Assembly: GCA_003232015.1 (NCBI GenBank)
Contig: QIKU01000126.1
Location: 1-12,976, forward strand
Reading direction: 5' to 3'
DNA length: 12,976 nucleotides
Source: Gammaproteobacteria bacterium
GTDB taxonomy: Bacteria > Pseudomonadota > Gammaproteobacteria > UBA6429
The position numbers were made by a program, and so were the translations under genes. The notes under the pieces were generated by a model, which was not told the origin of the DNA, did no database searches, and saw only the letters and a program-made list of their open reading frames with translations. Of the stretch, positions 1 through 7,554 are shown in pieces (position 1 is the stretch's first letter; every line of letters starts with the position of its first letter).

Positions 1-453
1 GTTATCTATGCTGTACCTCGCCTGTCATATTGCTTTGGCCGTTTTATTCGTCATAGCGGCTGGTACCCGGACTTTGTTCATCGATTATATCCCAAAGACA
101 AGACTTGTTATAACGATGCAATGGTGCATGAAAAGCTGCAAATACCTGACAGCATGCAGGTTGAAAAATTAACTGCAGATTTGTTGCATTACACCTACAA
201 AGATATGAATCATTATTTAACCAAATCAGCACACTATGCCGCAATATGGGCAAAGGACAAACACAGCAAAGGTAAAACGACAAATTTAACAACCGCCGTA
301 CTGCATGGTACAGGTTGTTTTGTTAAAATGTACATTGTGCGCGCAGGCTTTCTTGATGGTAAGCAGGGTTTTTTATTAGCGTTGCTGTCGGCTCATTCAA
401 CCTTTGTTAAATATGCTGACTTATGGTCACACCAATACAAGAATAATGACTAA
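1..453 (+). CDS. Family 2 glycosyltransferase, WaaE/KdtX-like (C-terminal part, 5' end outside window)
   Basis: The reading frame is open from base 1, so only the last 150 residues are present; the ATG at 121 is internal, not the start. The segment carries the hallmarks of the C-terminal half of WaaE/KdtX-type glycosyltransferases: a [20 protein letters not shown] stretch, then VHEKL, a DLLHYTYKD block, a YAAIWAKD block and a closing [23 protein letters not shown] region. Known members are cytosolic inner-face enzymes that add a hexose to the inner core of lipopolysaccharide; the exact sugar cannot be read here. The catalytic GT-A domain with its DxD lies upstream of the window. A second glycosyltransferase follows 51 bases downstream, which supports a surface-glycan locus. 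The family call is firm, the specific substrate is not. Confidence 0.85.
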   Translation, partial: VIYAVPRLSYCFGRFIRHSGWYPDFVHRLYPKDKTCYNDAMVHEKLQIPDSMQVEKLTADLLHYTYKDMNHYLTKSAHYAAIWAKDKHSKGKTTNLTTAVLHGTGCFVKMYIVRAGFLDGKQGFLLALLSAHSTFVKYADLWSHQYKNND

Positions 454-492
454 CAGCACAACAATGACAGCAATTAATCACCCCTTCTATAT

Positions 493-497
493 AGAGG
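493..497 (+). promoter_or_regulatory. Ribosome binding site that fixes the TTG start at 505
   Basis: AGAGG lies 7 bases before the TTG at 505. No ATG or GTG in the same frame sits nearby: the ATG at 464 is in another frame. The TTG opens directly into the MNILVLCLSPGKGG beta-strand and glycine loop expected at the N-terminus of a GT-B fold, so it is the likely start. Confidence 0.6.
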
Positions 498-504
498 CAA
501 TACA

Positions 505-1602
505 TTGAATATTCTGGTGTTATGTTTATCGCCGGGAAAAGGTGGACTGGAATTATACGCTCATCGTTCTACTGCAATAATCGAAGAACTGGGGCATAAA
601 TGTATAACGGTATGCAGCCCTGATTCTACTGTATTCAAAGCCAACAACAAACTCGATAAAAAACAAACCTTTCTACTAAAAATATTTTTTCATTTACTGC
701 CACTCTATGCAGTATTTAAGTTAGCCCGAATTATTAATGCGAATAATATTGACGTTATTCATTTCCACTGGAGCAAGGATTTCAATCTTGCCGTTTTTGC
801 CAAATTATTCAGCTCACGTAATGTAAAATTAATTTATACGCGCCATATGGCCATTACACGTTACAAAAATGATTTTTACCATCATTTTTTGTACCGTCAT
901 ATTGACCGGTTTATTGTAATAACAAAACAGTTAATGAATGAAGCCAAACAATTTTTACCTCTACCGGACTCAAGAATAAAACTGCTTTATCATGCTGTTA
1001 ACAAATCCGCTTCAAAAACCCCCTGTTGTAATAAATTCGAAATCACTCATATTCCCCGTAATTATTTACATATTGCTATTTTCAGCCGTATTGAAGAAGG
1101 CAAAGGACAGCATTTATTAGTTGAAGCTGTACACGCACTTAAAATCAGGAATAAGGAAATACATGTCACCGTCATCGGTCATGTTATGGATGAAGGCTAT
1201 TACCAGAACCTGAAAGCATCCATTGATAAATATCAATTAAATACACAATTTCACTTCCATCCGTTTATTGAATCTGCGTCATCCTATATGGCCTGTTTTG
1301 ATGTTATTGCTTTAACAACGCACGCTGAAACATTTGGTTTAGTGCTGATTGAAGCAATGCAAGCAGGTGTTGCCGTCATAGGCAGTAATGCTGGTGGTGT
1401 TCCTGAGATCATTAAGGATCAGCTCACTGGCTTATTGTTTGAACCTGACAATGTAGAATCACTGACAAAAAAAATAGAATACTATTACGATAATCCCAAC
1501 TCAAGGAAAGAAATTGCCGCCCACGGACAAAAATTTGTTAAAGCGAATTTTTCAGAAGAGCAGCACAAAAAATCGTTTGCTGAAATACTGGACAGTCTTT
1601 GA
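505..1602 (+). CDS. Family 4 glycosyltransferase (GT-B fold)
   Basis: A 365-residue protein of usual GT4 length. The N-terminal Rossmann half begins with MNILVLCLSPGKGGLELY, matching the glycine-rich acceptor-side loop of retaining GT-B enzymes, and includes DVIHFHW (83-89) and a YTRHM segment (111-115). The C-terminal half has AIFSRIEEGKGQHLLVEA (191-208), the usual GR..~KG donor-site motif, followed by HAETFGLVLIEAMQAG (273-288), which holds the EX7E pair E275/E283, and GGVPEII (297-303). No signal peptide or membrane segment is visible, so it is cytosolic and probably acts at the inner-membrane face on a lipid-linked or LPS acceptor using a nucleotide-sugar. It lies 51 bases after a WaaE-like gene, so a role in LPS core or a related surface glycan is likely. 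Start is TTG with AGAGG 7 bases upstream. Donor and acceptor are unknown. Confidence 0.9.
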   Translation: MNILVLCLSPGKGGLELYAHRSTAIIEELGHKCITVCSPDSTVFKANNKLDKKQTFLLKIFFHLLPLYAVFKLARIINANNIDVIHFHWSKDFNLAVFAKLFSSRNVKLIYTRHMAITRYKNDFYHHFLYRHIDRFIVITKQLMNEAKQFLPLPDSRIKLLYHAVNKSASKTPCCNKFEITHIPRNYLHIAIFSRIEEGKGQHLLVEAVHALKIRNKEIHVTVIGHVMDEGYYQNLKASIDKYQLNTQFHFHPFIESASSYMACFDVIALTTHAETFGLVLIEAMQAGVAVIGSNAGGVPEIIKDQLTGLLFEPDNVESLTKKIEYYYDNPNSRKEIAAHGQKFVKANFSEEQHKKSFAEILDSL

Positions 1603-1672
1603 GTAGCTGTCTGGATCAGAAAATCAGCAAATCCTGATATAGGTCTCTGTTCTTCAAGCTAAACGATGGATT

Positions 1673-1688
1673 TGTGATAACAATCACA
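1673..1688 (+). promoter_or_regulatory. CRP/Vfr-type binding site
   Basis: TGTGATAACAATCACA contains perfect TGTGA and TCACA half-sites separated by 6 bases, the consensus spacing for CRP-family regulators. It lies in the 198-base gap (1603-1800) between the glycosyltransferase and the M48-like gene, with its centre at about 1680.5. The rest of this gap holds the possible -10 listed separately and no ORF. The match is by eye; cAMP control is inference. Confidence 0.6.
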
Positions 1689-1708
1689 TCTATACTTTAT
1701 AGTTGCGC

Positions 1709-1714
1709 TATGGT
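1709..1714 (+). promoter_or_regulatory. Possible -10 element for the M48-like gene
   Basis: TATGGT at 1709-1714, preceded by a TG at 1704-1705, could act as a -10. A transcript start near 1721 would place the CRP-type palindrome at about -40, the class II activator position. An alternative -10, TATACT at 1691-1696, would put the same palindrome over the core promoter, implying repression. Neither has a good -35. Confidence 0.25.
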
Positions 1715-1800
1715 ATTTATTAAAGAGTCACAACACCGCAGCGAATAATAAACGTGTAATCTGCTCGTTTTTCAGTCGACACAACCATCTGGACTGCTTT

Positions 1801-3150
1801 ATGTTAGAACTGATTGAAAGTTTAAACAGTTTTCAGCATCGCTCGGCGAAGCTTTATCTTGCGATGGCGACAGCCTTTGCAGTGCTGGGTGTTTTGCTTA
1901 TTTTATTTTTTCCAGCTTTAAGCCTGCTCTTGCTTATTTCTGCTGTCACTTCGCTGTTTACAATGGAGTCGTTCAGCGATCTGCTTCCTCTTCTCTATCA
2001 ACTACCACTGGCAGCGCTATCGGCTTATTTATTTTATCAATTTATTACCCTGGAACTGGATATACCCAAAGCATCCGAGATTTACATTACTACCAATAAA
2101 AAGAAAACACCCAGGCTCATCACTTTAATTGAAGAACTGGAGCAGCATTTTAATATCCGCCATATTGACTCCATACTTATAACGGATCAATTTGATATCA
2201 GCATACACAATACACCTGAGTATTGTATTCCACAGCTGGGACAAACAAGCCTGCAAATTGGCTTGCCACTAATGCAAACTGTATCAGCACAACAATTTAA
2301 AGCACTGCTTGCCCGTCGTATTGGCCAGCTGTCACTCCTAAATAATAAAATCACCGGACGGCTCAGCCTGTTTCAGGATCAACTGCAACAGTACTTAACG
2401 GCTTGTCATAAAAACACACACTGGTCCTTAAAACCTTTTTATTATCTTATTCACAGTTACCAGAAAGTTTTTACCGGGCTTGTTTTTTATGCCATACGTA
2501 TGGACGAACTTGCAGCAGATCAATATGCTTTGTCTATTATCGATGATGAAGACTTCTCGCAAACGCTGTCACAAACCATCATCGCCAACCATTATTTAAA
2601 AAATACCTTTTGGGTATCTATGTATAAACTACAGCGGCAATACCCCAATAAAATGATTTTTCCGCATGCCAATATGGCCATTTCTTTTTCACAAAGTATT
2701 AAAGCGGAGAGCTCACAAAAACTCATTGAACAACAATTTCAAAAATTAAATGACTTTCAGTCTGCAACACCCTTATTAAGGACACGTCTGAATGAAATTG
2801 GCTACGAAAACTACAGGCTACCTGGGCCTTTTGATATAACCGCAGCACAAACCTGGTTAGATAATGCATTACCAAAGATAACCCAAATTTTTGATAAACT
2901 ATGGTTACAACGCCTGCAAACCCAGCGTGAAACAAGCTCTCAGTTAAATAGCAATGAACAACGTCTTAACCTTTTATCCAACAAGGTACAGCAACAACCT
3001 TTGTCTGCGGATGAAACCTGGGAATTTGCAGTACTAACTGAAAAAATCACCGGCTATCATGCTGCTATACCTATATATAAGAAAATTCTGGAACGTAACC
3101 CCATGCATGCCAAAGCCATGTTTGCGATTGGCCGTATTTTATTGTCGTAA
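1801..3150 (+). CDS. Membrane-anchored M48-like pseudo-peptidase with C-terminal TPR remnant
   Basis: 449 residues. Two or three hydrophobic segments (about 20-40, 40-52 and 62-82) anchor the N-terminus. Residues 104-245 follow the M48 (HtpX/Oma1-like) pattern: an FNIRHIDSILITDQFDI strand region, LQIGLPLMQTVSAQQFKALLA, then the helix that normally carries HExxH, then RMDELAADQYA, the second zinc motif. E236 and D240 of that second motif are kept, but HExxH is replaced by R172-R-I-G-Q176, so all three residues of the catalytic helix are lost and zinc proteolysis is not expected. The C-terminus (about 405-449) reads as one TPR unit (AIPIYKKILERNPMHAKAMFAIGR) and then stops abruptly. The same frame continues with protein-like sequence after the stop (next entry). 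There is no clear Shine-Dalgarno sequence before ATG 1801. Role unknown; possibly a structural or chaperone-type derivative of a membrane protease. Confidence 0.75.
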   Translation: MLELIESLNSFQHRSAKLYLAMATAFAVLGVLLILFFPALSLLLLISAVTSLFTMESFSDLLPLLYQLPLAALSAYLFYQFITLELDIPKASEIYITTNKKKTPRLITLIEELEQHFNIRHIDSILITDQFDISIHNTPEYCIPQLGQTSLQIGLPLMQTVSAQQFKALLARRIGQLSLLNNKITGRLSLFQDQLQQYLTACHKNTHWSLKPFYYLIHSYQKVFTGLVFYAIRMDELAADQYALSIIDDEDFSQTLSQTIIANHYLKNTFWVSMYKLQRQYPNKMIFPHANMAISFSQSIKAESSQKLIEQQFQKLNDFQSATPLLRTRLNEIGYENYRLPGPFDITAAQTWLDNALPKITQIFDKLWLQRLQTQRETSSQLNSNEQRLNLLSNKVQQQPLSADETWEFAVLTEKITGYHAAIPIYKKILERNPMHAKAMFAIGRILLS

Positions 3151-3258
3151 GCAACCTTCCTTGAACCTGGTATGCAAAAAACAGCCGATGAGCTTATTGC
3201 TCGTTATCATGCACGCGTTAATGCCACAGACGAACCGGCTGGTGAAATGTTTGCCTGA
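3151..3258 (+). pseudogene. In-frame 3' remnant of the M48/TPR gene after a TAA stop
   Basis: After the TAA at 3148-3150 the same frame stays open for 35 codons to a TGA at 3256-3258. It encodes a plausible TPR-type helix pair (FLEPGMQKTADELIARYHAR) and then a short polar tail. The preceding protein ends in the middle of a repeat array at ...FAIGRILLS, so this looks like the original C-terminus cut off by a nonsense mutation or a small deletion that created the stop. It has no start codon or ribosome binding site of its own in this frame except the ATG at 3172. Alternatives are a sequencing error at the TAA or chance. Confidence 0.45.
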
Positions 3259-3326
3259 TAAAAAACCCTGCAAACAATACACATACTCGTATCCAAACTT
3301 GCGCTTAAATAGATTAAACTAACGGT

Positions 3327-4319
3327 ATGTTATTTCGTTTATTCTTTATATTACTTATCTTCTGTGGCTATTCACAACCATTGTTCGCTGACTGGTACAA
3401 ACAGTATTGGGATATTATGGGCACACGTGTGGGTGTTGAACTCTGGCATACCGATAAGCACACTGCACAAAAGGCAATCAATGCGGTACAGGCAGAAATG
3501 CAGCGTATTGATAAAGCCATGAGCCCGTTTATAGAAAGTAGCGAGGTTTCACTTATTAATCGTGAAGCGGCTGAGCATCCGGTTAAAATCAGCCGGGAGC
3601 TGTTTAAACTTATCCTTAAAGCACAAACCATTTCTAAAAAATCAAAGGGGGTGTTTGATATTACTTTTGCCAGCGTTGGCAATTTATATAATTACCGGGC
3701 ACACCAGCGCCCAACAAACAAGGCCATTCAAAAGAACCTGGCTAAAATAAATTACACTCAAATTCAATTGCTACCAAAAACATCCGAAATTTATTTTAAA
3801 CAAAAAGGCATGCACATCGACTTAGGTGGAATAGCTAAAGGCCATGCGGTTGATCGTGCCATTCAAAAAATTGCAGCCCTCGGTATACGTAATGCCATGG
3901 TGATGGCCGGTGGTGACAGCCGTCTGCTGGGGGATAAAAAAGGCAAACCCTGGATCACCGGTATCCGCCATCCCCGCAAAAATGAAAAATACGTGGTTGT
4001 TCTGCCACTGGAAAACACCGCCATTTCAACCTCAGGCGACTATGAGCGTTTCTTTATCGAAGACAATGTTCGCTACCACCATATTATTCAACCCAAAACC
4101 GGCAAATCCGCCACTGCCAACCAAAGCGTTACCGTGCTAGGGCCTGATGCCACCACAACCGACGCACTTTCAACCACTCTTTTTATATTACCCACTCCAA
4201 AAGCACTCAAATTAGTGAATTCATTACCCCAATACGATGCCATCATTATTGATAAGCAGGGTGTGTTACACTTTTCTTCAGGGTTGGAACAAGCAGCAAA
4301 CAATAATAATATAAACTAA
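3327..4319 (+). CDS. apbE: FAD:protein FMN transferase (ApbE), exported
   Basis: A 330-residue protein with a signal peptide ending near PLFA-DW (21/22) and no lipobox cysteine at the cleavage site, so it is probably a soluble periplasmic form. ApbE hallmarks appear in order: W..MGTRV (29-35), GVFDIT (108-113), IDLGGIAKGHAVD (164-176), AGGD (194-197), ISTSGDYERFF (233-243), YHHIIQPKTG (250-259) and TDALST (278-283), whose D279 and T283 correspond to the conserved metal-binding Asp/Thr pair. ApbE cleaves FAD and attaches FMN through a phosphoester to Ser/Thr of exported target proteins. No protein in this window carries a clear target motif of the NqrC/RnfG kind. The gene lies 236 bases upstream of the redox/envelope operon and could serve it or an unlinked target. 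The start has only a weak ribosome binding site. Confidence 0.93.
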   Translation: MLFRLFFILLIFCGYSQPLFADWYKQYWDIMGTRVGVELWHTDKHTAQKAINAVQAEMQRIDKAMSPFIESSEVSLINREAAEHPVKISRELFKLILKAQTISKKSKGVFDITFASVGNLYNYRAHQRPTNKAIQKNLAKINYTQIQLLPKTSEIYFKQKGMHIDLGGIAKGHAVDRAIQKIAALGIRNAMVMAGGDSRLLGDKKGKPWITGIRHPRKNEKYVVVLPLENTAISTSGDYERFFIEDNVRYHHIIQPKTGKSATANQSVTVLGPDATTTDALSTTLFILPTPKALKLVNSLPQYDAIIIDKQGVLHFSSGLEQAANNNNIN

Positions 4320-4501
4320 TCTGGATATAAATTAGCCAAATAGCAATAGACTTCACAGAATAAACCATTATTTTATAAGGGGTATTCGATAATGTGACCG
4401 AGCTAACAGCGAAAATTTCGTAAAACATCTAAATTTAGACTCATTACAAGCACATCAGAGTGCACTAATAATAAGGGTCAATGTCGTTCACGCTTAAAAA
4501 T

Positions 4502-4516
4502 AACACACTTTGTGTT
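4502..4516 (+). promoter_or_regulatory. Short palindrome in the leader of the redox/envelope operon
   Basis: AACACA (4502-4507) and TGTGTT (4511-4516) form an exact 6-base inverted repeat around CTT, 40 bases before the first start codon. It could be an operator or a small mRNA hairpin. The surrounding 4320-4555 gap holds no ORF of interest and no convincing sigma70 promoter; the best pair by eye, TTACAA at 4444 and TAATAA at 4466, is poor. Confidence 0.3.
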
Positions 4517-4541
4517 TGCGACTTCAATAGATGTTTAAACT

Positions 4542-4548
4542 AAGGGGA
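4542..4548 (+). promoter_or_regulatory. Strong ribosome binding site of the first operon gene
   Basis: AAGGGGA lies 7 bases before ATG 4556. It is the best Shine-Dalgarno sequence in the window and supports this start, which opens directly into a lipoprotein signal peptide. Confidence 0.65.
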
Positions 4549-4555
4549 AACAAAT

Positions 4556-7525
4556 ATGCCTGGATTTAACAAGAAACTAATCCTGCCTATTTTTGCAACA
4601 CTCACAACGGCTTTATTAAGCGCCTGCGGTGGCGGCGGTGACAACGCGGGGGCAAACAACAGTGTAGTGATTGAAGGTGATAAACCCATTGCCTACGTTG
4701 ACCGCGCTGCAAGTACCACGGGCAACCCGACCGATGCAGCGATGTGTGCAGCCGGTGGTAAACTCTATGTACGCAAACTCTCTTCCCCCAGTTCAAGCAA
4801 AACCGATGTGACTACACATTTAACCGGTGGTGCTGGTGACGTGTCTGACCTTGAAGTCTCATACGATGGCACCAAAATCCTGTTTTCAATGAAGCTCAAC
4901 TGCGGTTCCGGCACTTGGGATATTTATGAATATGACACCACCAAACCCGCAAGTGCCTCTAACCCGTACCGCATTGTTACCGATGATGCTATTGCAGGTG
5001 CAGGCGATGATCTTGACCCGGCCTATGTACCTCGTGACAGCGGTGACCTGATTGTATTCACCTCAAATCGCCAGGAACGCTCCAAAGAAATTATGGACAT
5101 CAACAATATCGAGCCCTATACCAGCCGTGATGAATACGAACGTGAACGGGTTGTTATGCTGCATACGATGAATGCCAATGGTACCGGTATTCGGCAGATT
5201 TCATTCAACCAAAGCCATGACCGAAACCCAACTGTATTAGCCACCGGTGAGATAATATATTCACGCTGGGATCATGTGGGTGGACGTAACCAGTTTAGTA
5301 TTTTCACCACCAACCCGGATGGCACCAATATGTTTGTTTTCTATGGTGCGCATAGTCCCGGTAATAGTTTCTTACACCCACGCGAAATGCCCGATGGCCG
5401 AACACTGATAAGCAGCTTAATGCCTTTATCAAACACCCGCGAAGGTGGTGCGCTTATGCTAATTAAAGCAGCCGATTGTTCTGAGAATAATGATTGTGAT
5501 AGCAGCATCTCCGGTGGCGCACAGTCACATGCAACAGAAAAACCCCTAAATTTTGGTCGAGGCTTATCCGCAAACGGGCGCGCAACCGACCCTTACCCTT
5601 TATTTGATGGCACCAATCGTGTTCTTATCAGTTGGGCAGCCTCCTGTGCGGCCATCAATATCGATAATTGTCCCACCTCGCTCAACCTGGCCACAAACCT
5701 GGAAGAAGCAACCGAAGGCACACCACAGTACGGTATCTATATGCTCAATCTGGACACAAAAGATCTGGATATCATTGATCTCGGTTCAGCCACCAGAGTA
5801 TTACGCAGCCCGGTTGCCTTAATTGCGCGCGCCAAGCCCAACGGTATTGCTGATAAAACCCTTGATGCAACACTTGCAGCTAAAAATGGCGGCGGCGGTG
5901 CAGCTATCCTCAATGTAAAAAGTGTTTATGATACCGACGACCTGGGTCGCATGGGTGACGCAGTACTGATGACCGGCGAAAGTATCCCTAAAACAGGCAC
6001 TGGTGTTGCTAATATTGCCGCAATGAAAGACCCACTCGATGCCAATTACAAAACACGCCCAGTTCGCTTCGTTCGTATCACTAAAGCTGTTCCAACTCCT
6101 TCAGGTATGGGACAGGACGACATGGGAGAAACGGACTTTGAAATGCAACAGATTGTTGGTTACGCTGAAGTTGAACCGGATGGCTCATTTAAAATTGAAG
6201 CACCTGCCGATACAGCCTTAACCCTGACTACGGTAGATTCAGAAGGCCGTGCCTTCCAGCATCATACTAACTGGATTCAGGCTCGCGCAGGCGAAACACG
6301 TACCTGCAATGGTTGCCATTCACCTCGCCGTGGCGGTGCCATTAATGTTAGCCCCATTGCTGGCAACCATGTTAATACACTGATGACAGGCGCTGGCGAT
6401 GAAACCATGGCAGAAACACGTTTTAATGCCAACCCGACCAACTACCCCATCGTAAAAGCAGACATGGTGCATACCGATGTTTGGGCAATTGATCTAGTAA
6501 ATAGAACAGCCGATATTACAATTGACTATTCGGGTTTAACCACCGCCATACCAGCAAATGGTGTAGTGAACTACCCTGAGCATGTTGCACCAATATGGGA
6601 AGCAACGCGTACTAATTCAACAGGCGCAGCTATTACCACTGCTGGTACATTCAGCATCGCCGATGGTGCTGATTACAGTTGTACAACTTGTCATAACGCC
6701 AACACACCCGACGCTGTAGCGGGTACGGACGATACCTTTGATCGTACCGCTGGCCTGGACTTAAGTAGCTCAGTGAGTGGTGGCGGCTATGTTACTTCTT
6801 ACAGTGAGTTAATGATTGGCGATCCTATCATCGATTCAGCAACAGGCTTACCCACAGTGACAATCCTGGCAGACGGCCAAATTAGAATAGCACGTGAAAA
6901 TTCTCTCGTTTCCGTTACAAGTGCACGTAGTAGTATTTTAATGGCTGTTCTGTATGACGAAGCCTTACGCGCACCGACTCGCCGCATTAACGATGCCGAT
7001 GTTGCAATTTCAGCTATTGCAGTCGATCACTCATTTATGACTAATGCGTCTGAACGCCGTGTAATTAACGAATGGATTGACCTGGGTGGCCAGTATTACA
7101 ATACTGCTTTTGTAGCGGGTGCAGGCGATGCTCTCAGTAACGGTGGAACGACTTACACCCAGGCTGAATTACGTACCCCACCATCCGGTTTAAGCCGCTC
7201 CGTCTTTGACGCAACCATTCAGCCAATATTAACGGCTCGCTGTACGCAGTGCCATCAGGCCTTTGGTGGCAATGGCGCAACCGGCGCAGCCAATGCACAG
7301 TTCGCACGTAATCGCTTTGTACTCACCGGTAACCCGGAAGGTGACTTTAACATCACCACCACCATGGTGTCGGATACCACGACTGCAGCAAATAACATTT
7401 TGCTAAGTAAGCCAACATCAACCGATACCGCTGTTCACCCACAAATCAATGGCGGAGCACAGGCTGTTATGTCAGCAGCAGAGGCCGATTACACAACCAT
7501 TGTGAACTGGATTACCGCCCCTTAA
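4556..7525 (+). CDS. Tri-haem lipoprotein resembling hydrazine synthase alpha subunit
   Basis: 989 residues. The signal peptide ends in the lipobox LLSAC, so Cys24 is probably lipidated and the protein membrane-anchored outside the cytoplasm. Residues of about 45-420 contain PD40/WD40-like beta-propeller blades (VSYDGTKILFSM, DLIVFTSNRQ, PTVLATGEIIYSRWDH, REMPDGRTLISS). Then comes the HZS-alpha middle-domain pattern: GYAEVEPDGSFKIEAPAD, a Q-H-H-x-N-W-I-Q segment, RAGETRTC and the first haem site CNGCH (C584, C587, H588). A second site, CTTCH (C709, C712, H713), follows YPEHVAPIWE; a third, CTQCH (C896, C899, H900), follows FDATIQPILTARC. Hydrazine synthase alpha of anammox bacteria has the propeller, the middle domain and two c haems. 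Here there is one more haem module, and no HZS beta/gamma partner in the window, so hydrazine synthesis is not implied. Electron transfer or an unknown oxidoreductase function is more likely. It heads a nine-gene operon. Confidence 0.85.
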   Translation: MPGFNKKLILPIFATLTTALLSACGGGGDNAGANNSVVIEGDKPIAYVDRAASTTGNPTDAAMCAAGGKLYVRKLSSPSSSKTDVTTHLTGGAGDVSDLEVSYDGTKILFSMKLNCGSGTWDIYEYDTTKPASASNPYRIVTDDAIAGAGDDLDPAYVPRDSGDLIVFTSNRQERSKEIMDINNIEPYTSRDEYERERVVMLHTMNANGTGIRQISFNQSHDRNPTVLATGEIIYSRWDHVGGRNQFSIFTTNPDGTNMFVFYGAHSPGNSFLHPREMPDGRTLISSLMPLSNTREGGALMLIKAADCSENNDCDSSISGGAQSHATEKPLNFGRGLSANGRATDPYPLFDGTNRVLISWAASCAAINIDNCPTSLNLATNLEEATEGTPQYGIYMLNLDTKDLDIIDLGSATRVLRSPVALIARAKPNGIADKTLDATLAAKNGGGGAAILNVKSVYDTDDLGRMGDAVLMTGESIPKTGTGVANIAAMKDPLDANYKTRPVRFVRITKAVPTPSGMGQDDMGETDFEMQQIVGYAEVEPDGSFKIEAPADTALTLTTVDSEGRAFQHHTNWIQARAGETRTCNGCHSPRRGGAINVSPIAGNHVNTLMTGAGDETMAETRFNANPTNYPIVKADMVHTDVWAIDLVNRTADITIDYSGLTTAIPANGVVNYPEHVAPIWEATRTNSTGAAITTAGTFSIADGADYSCTTCHNANTPDAVAGTDDTFDRTAGLDLSSSVSGGGYVTSYSELMIGDPIIDSATGLPTVTILADGQIRIARENSLVSVTSARSSILMAVLYDEALRAPTRRINDADVAISAIAVDHSFMTNASERRVINEWIDLGGQYYNTAFVAGAGDALSNGGTTYTQAELRTPPSGLSRSVFDATIQPILTARCTQCHQAFGGNGATGAANAQFARNRFVLTGNPEGDFNITTTMVSDTTTAANNILLSKPTSTDTAVHPQINGGAQAVMSAAEADYTTIVNWITAP

Positions 7526-7554
7526 AAATAAAATAATAAAGAAAGTGAAAGCTT

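Noticed and set aside
1610..1660. ATCAG/CTGAT inverted repeat after the family 4 glycosyltransferase gene as a terminator
   Set aside because: The arms are only 5 bases, the loop is long and no T-run follows, so it is not a convincing Rho-independent terminator.
3059..3322. 87-residue + strand ORF overlapping the end of the M48-like gene
   Set aside because: It is in a shifted frame, with low-complexity translation and no ribosome binding site. The in-frame remnant at 3151-3258 explains the coding-like signal better.
4377..4422. AAGGGG followed by ATG-TGA, and by a GTG mini-ORF (GTGACCGAG...), as a leader peptide
   Set aside because: ATG is followed at once by a stop, and the GTG frame is only nine codons with no residue bias suggesting attenuation.
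4450..4463. GCAC-N6-GTGC as a LuxR-type or CRP operator
   Set aside because: The half-sites are only 4 bases and match neither consensus well. It is mentioned only as part of the leader finding.
4556..7140. Recurring GAGD residues in the large cytochrome as a repeat family
   Set aside because: The four copies share only these residues (with small variations nearby), at irregular spacing. They look like loop composition, not a structured repeat.
4556..7525. Slightly higher G+C than the flanking genes as a sign of horizontal transfer
   Set aside because: Counting two sampled 60-base lines gave about 42 and 50 percent against 35 percent for a line in the glycosyltransferase gene. Gly/Ala-rich protein composition can explain this, and the downstream genes in the same operon do not stand apart.
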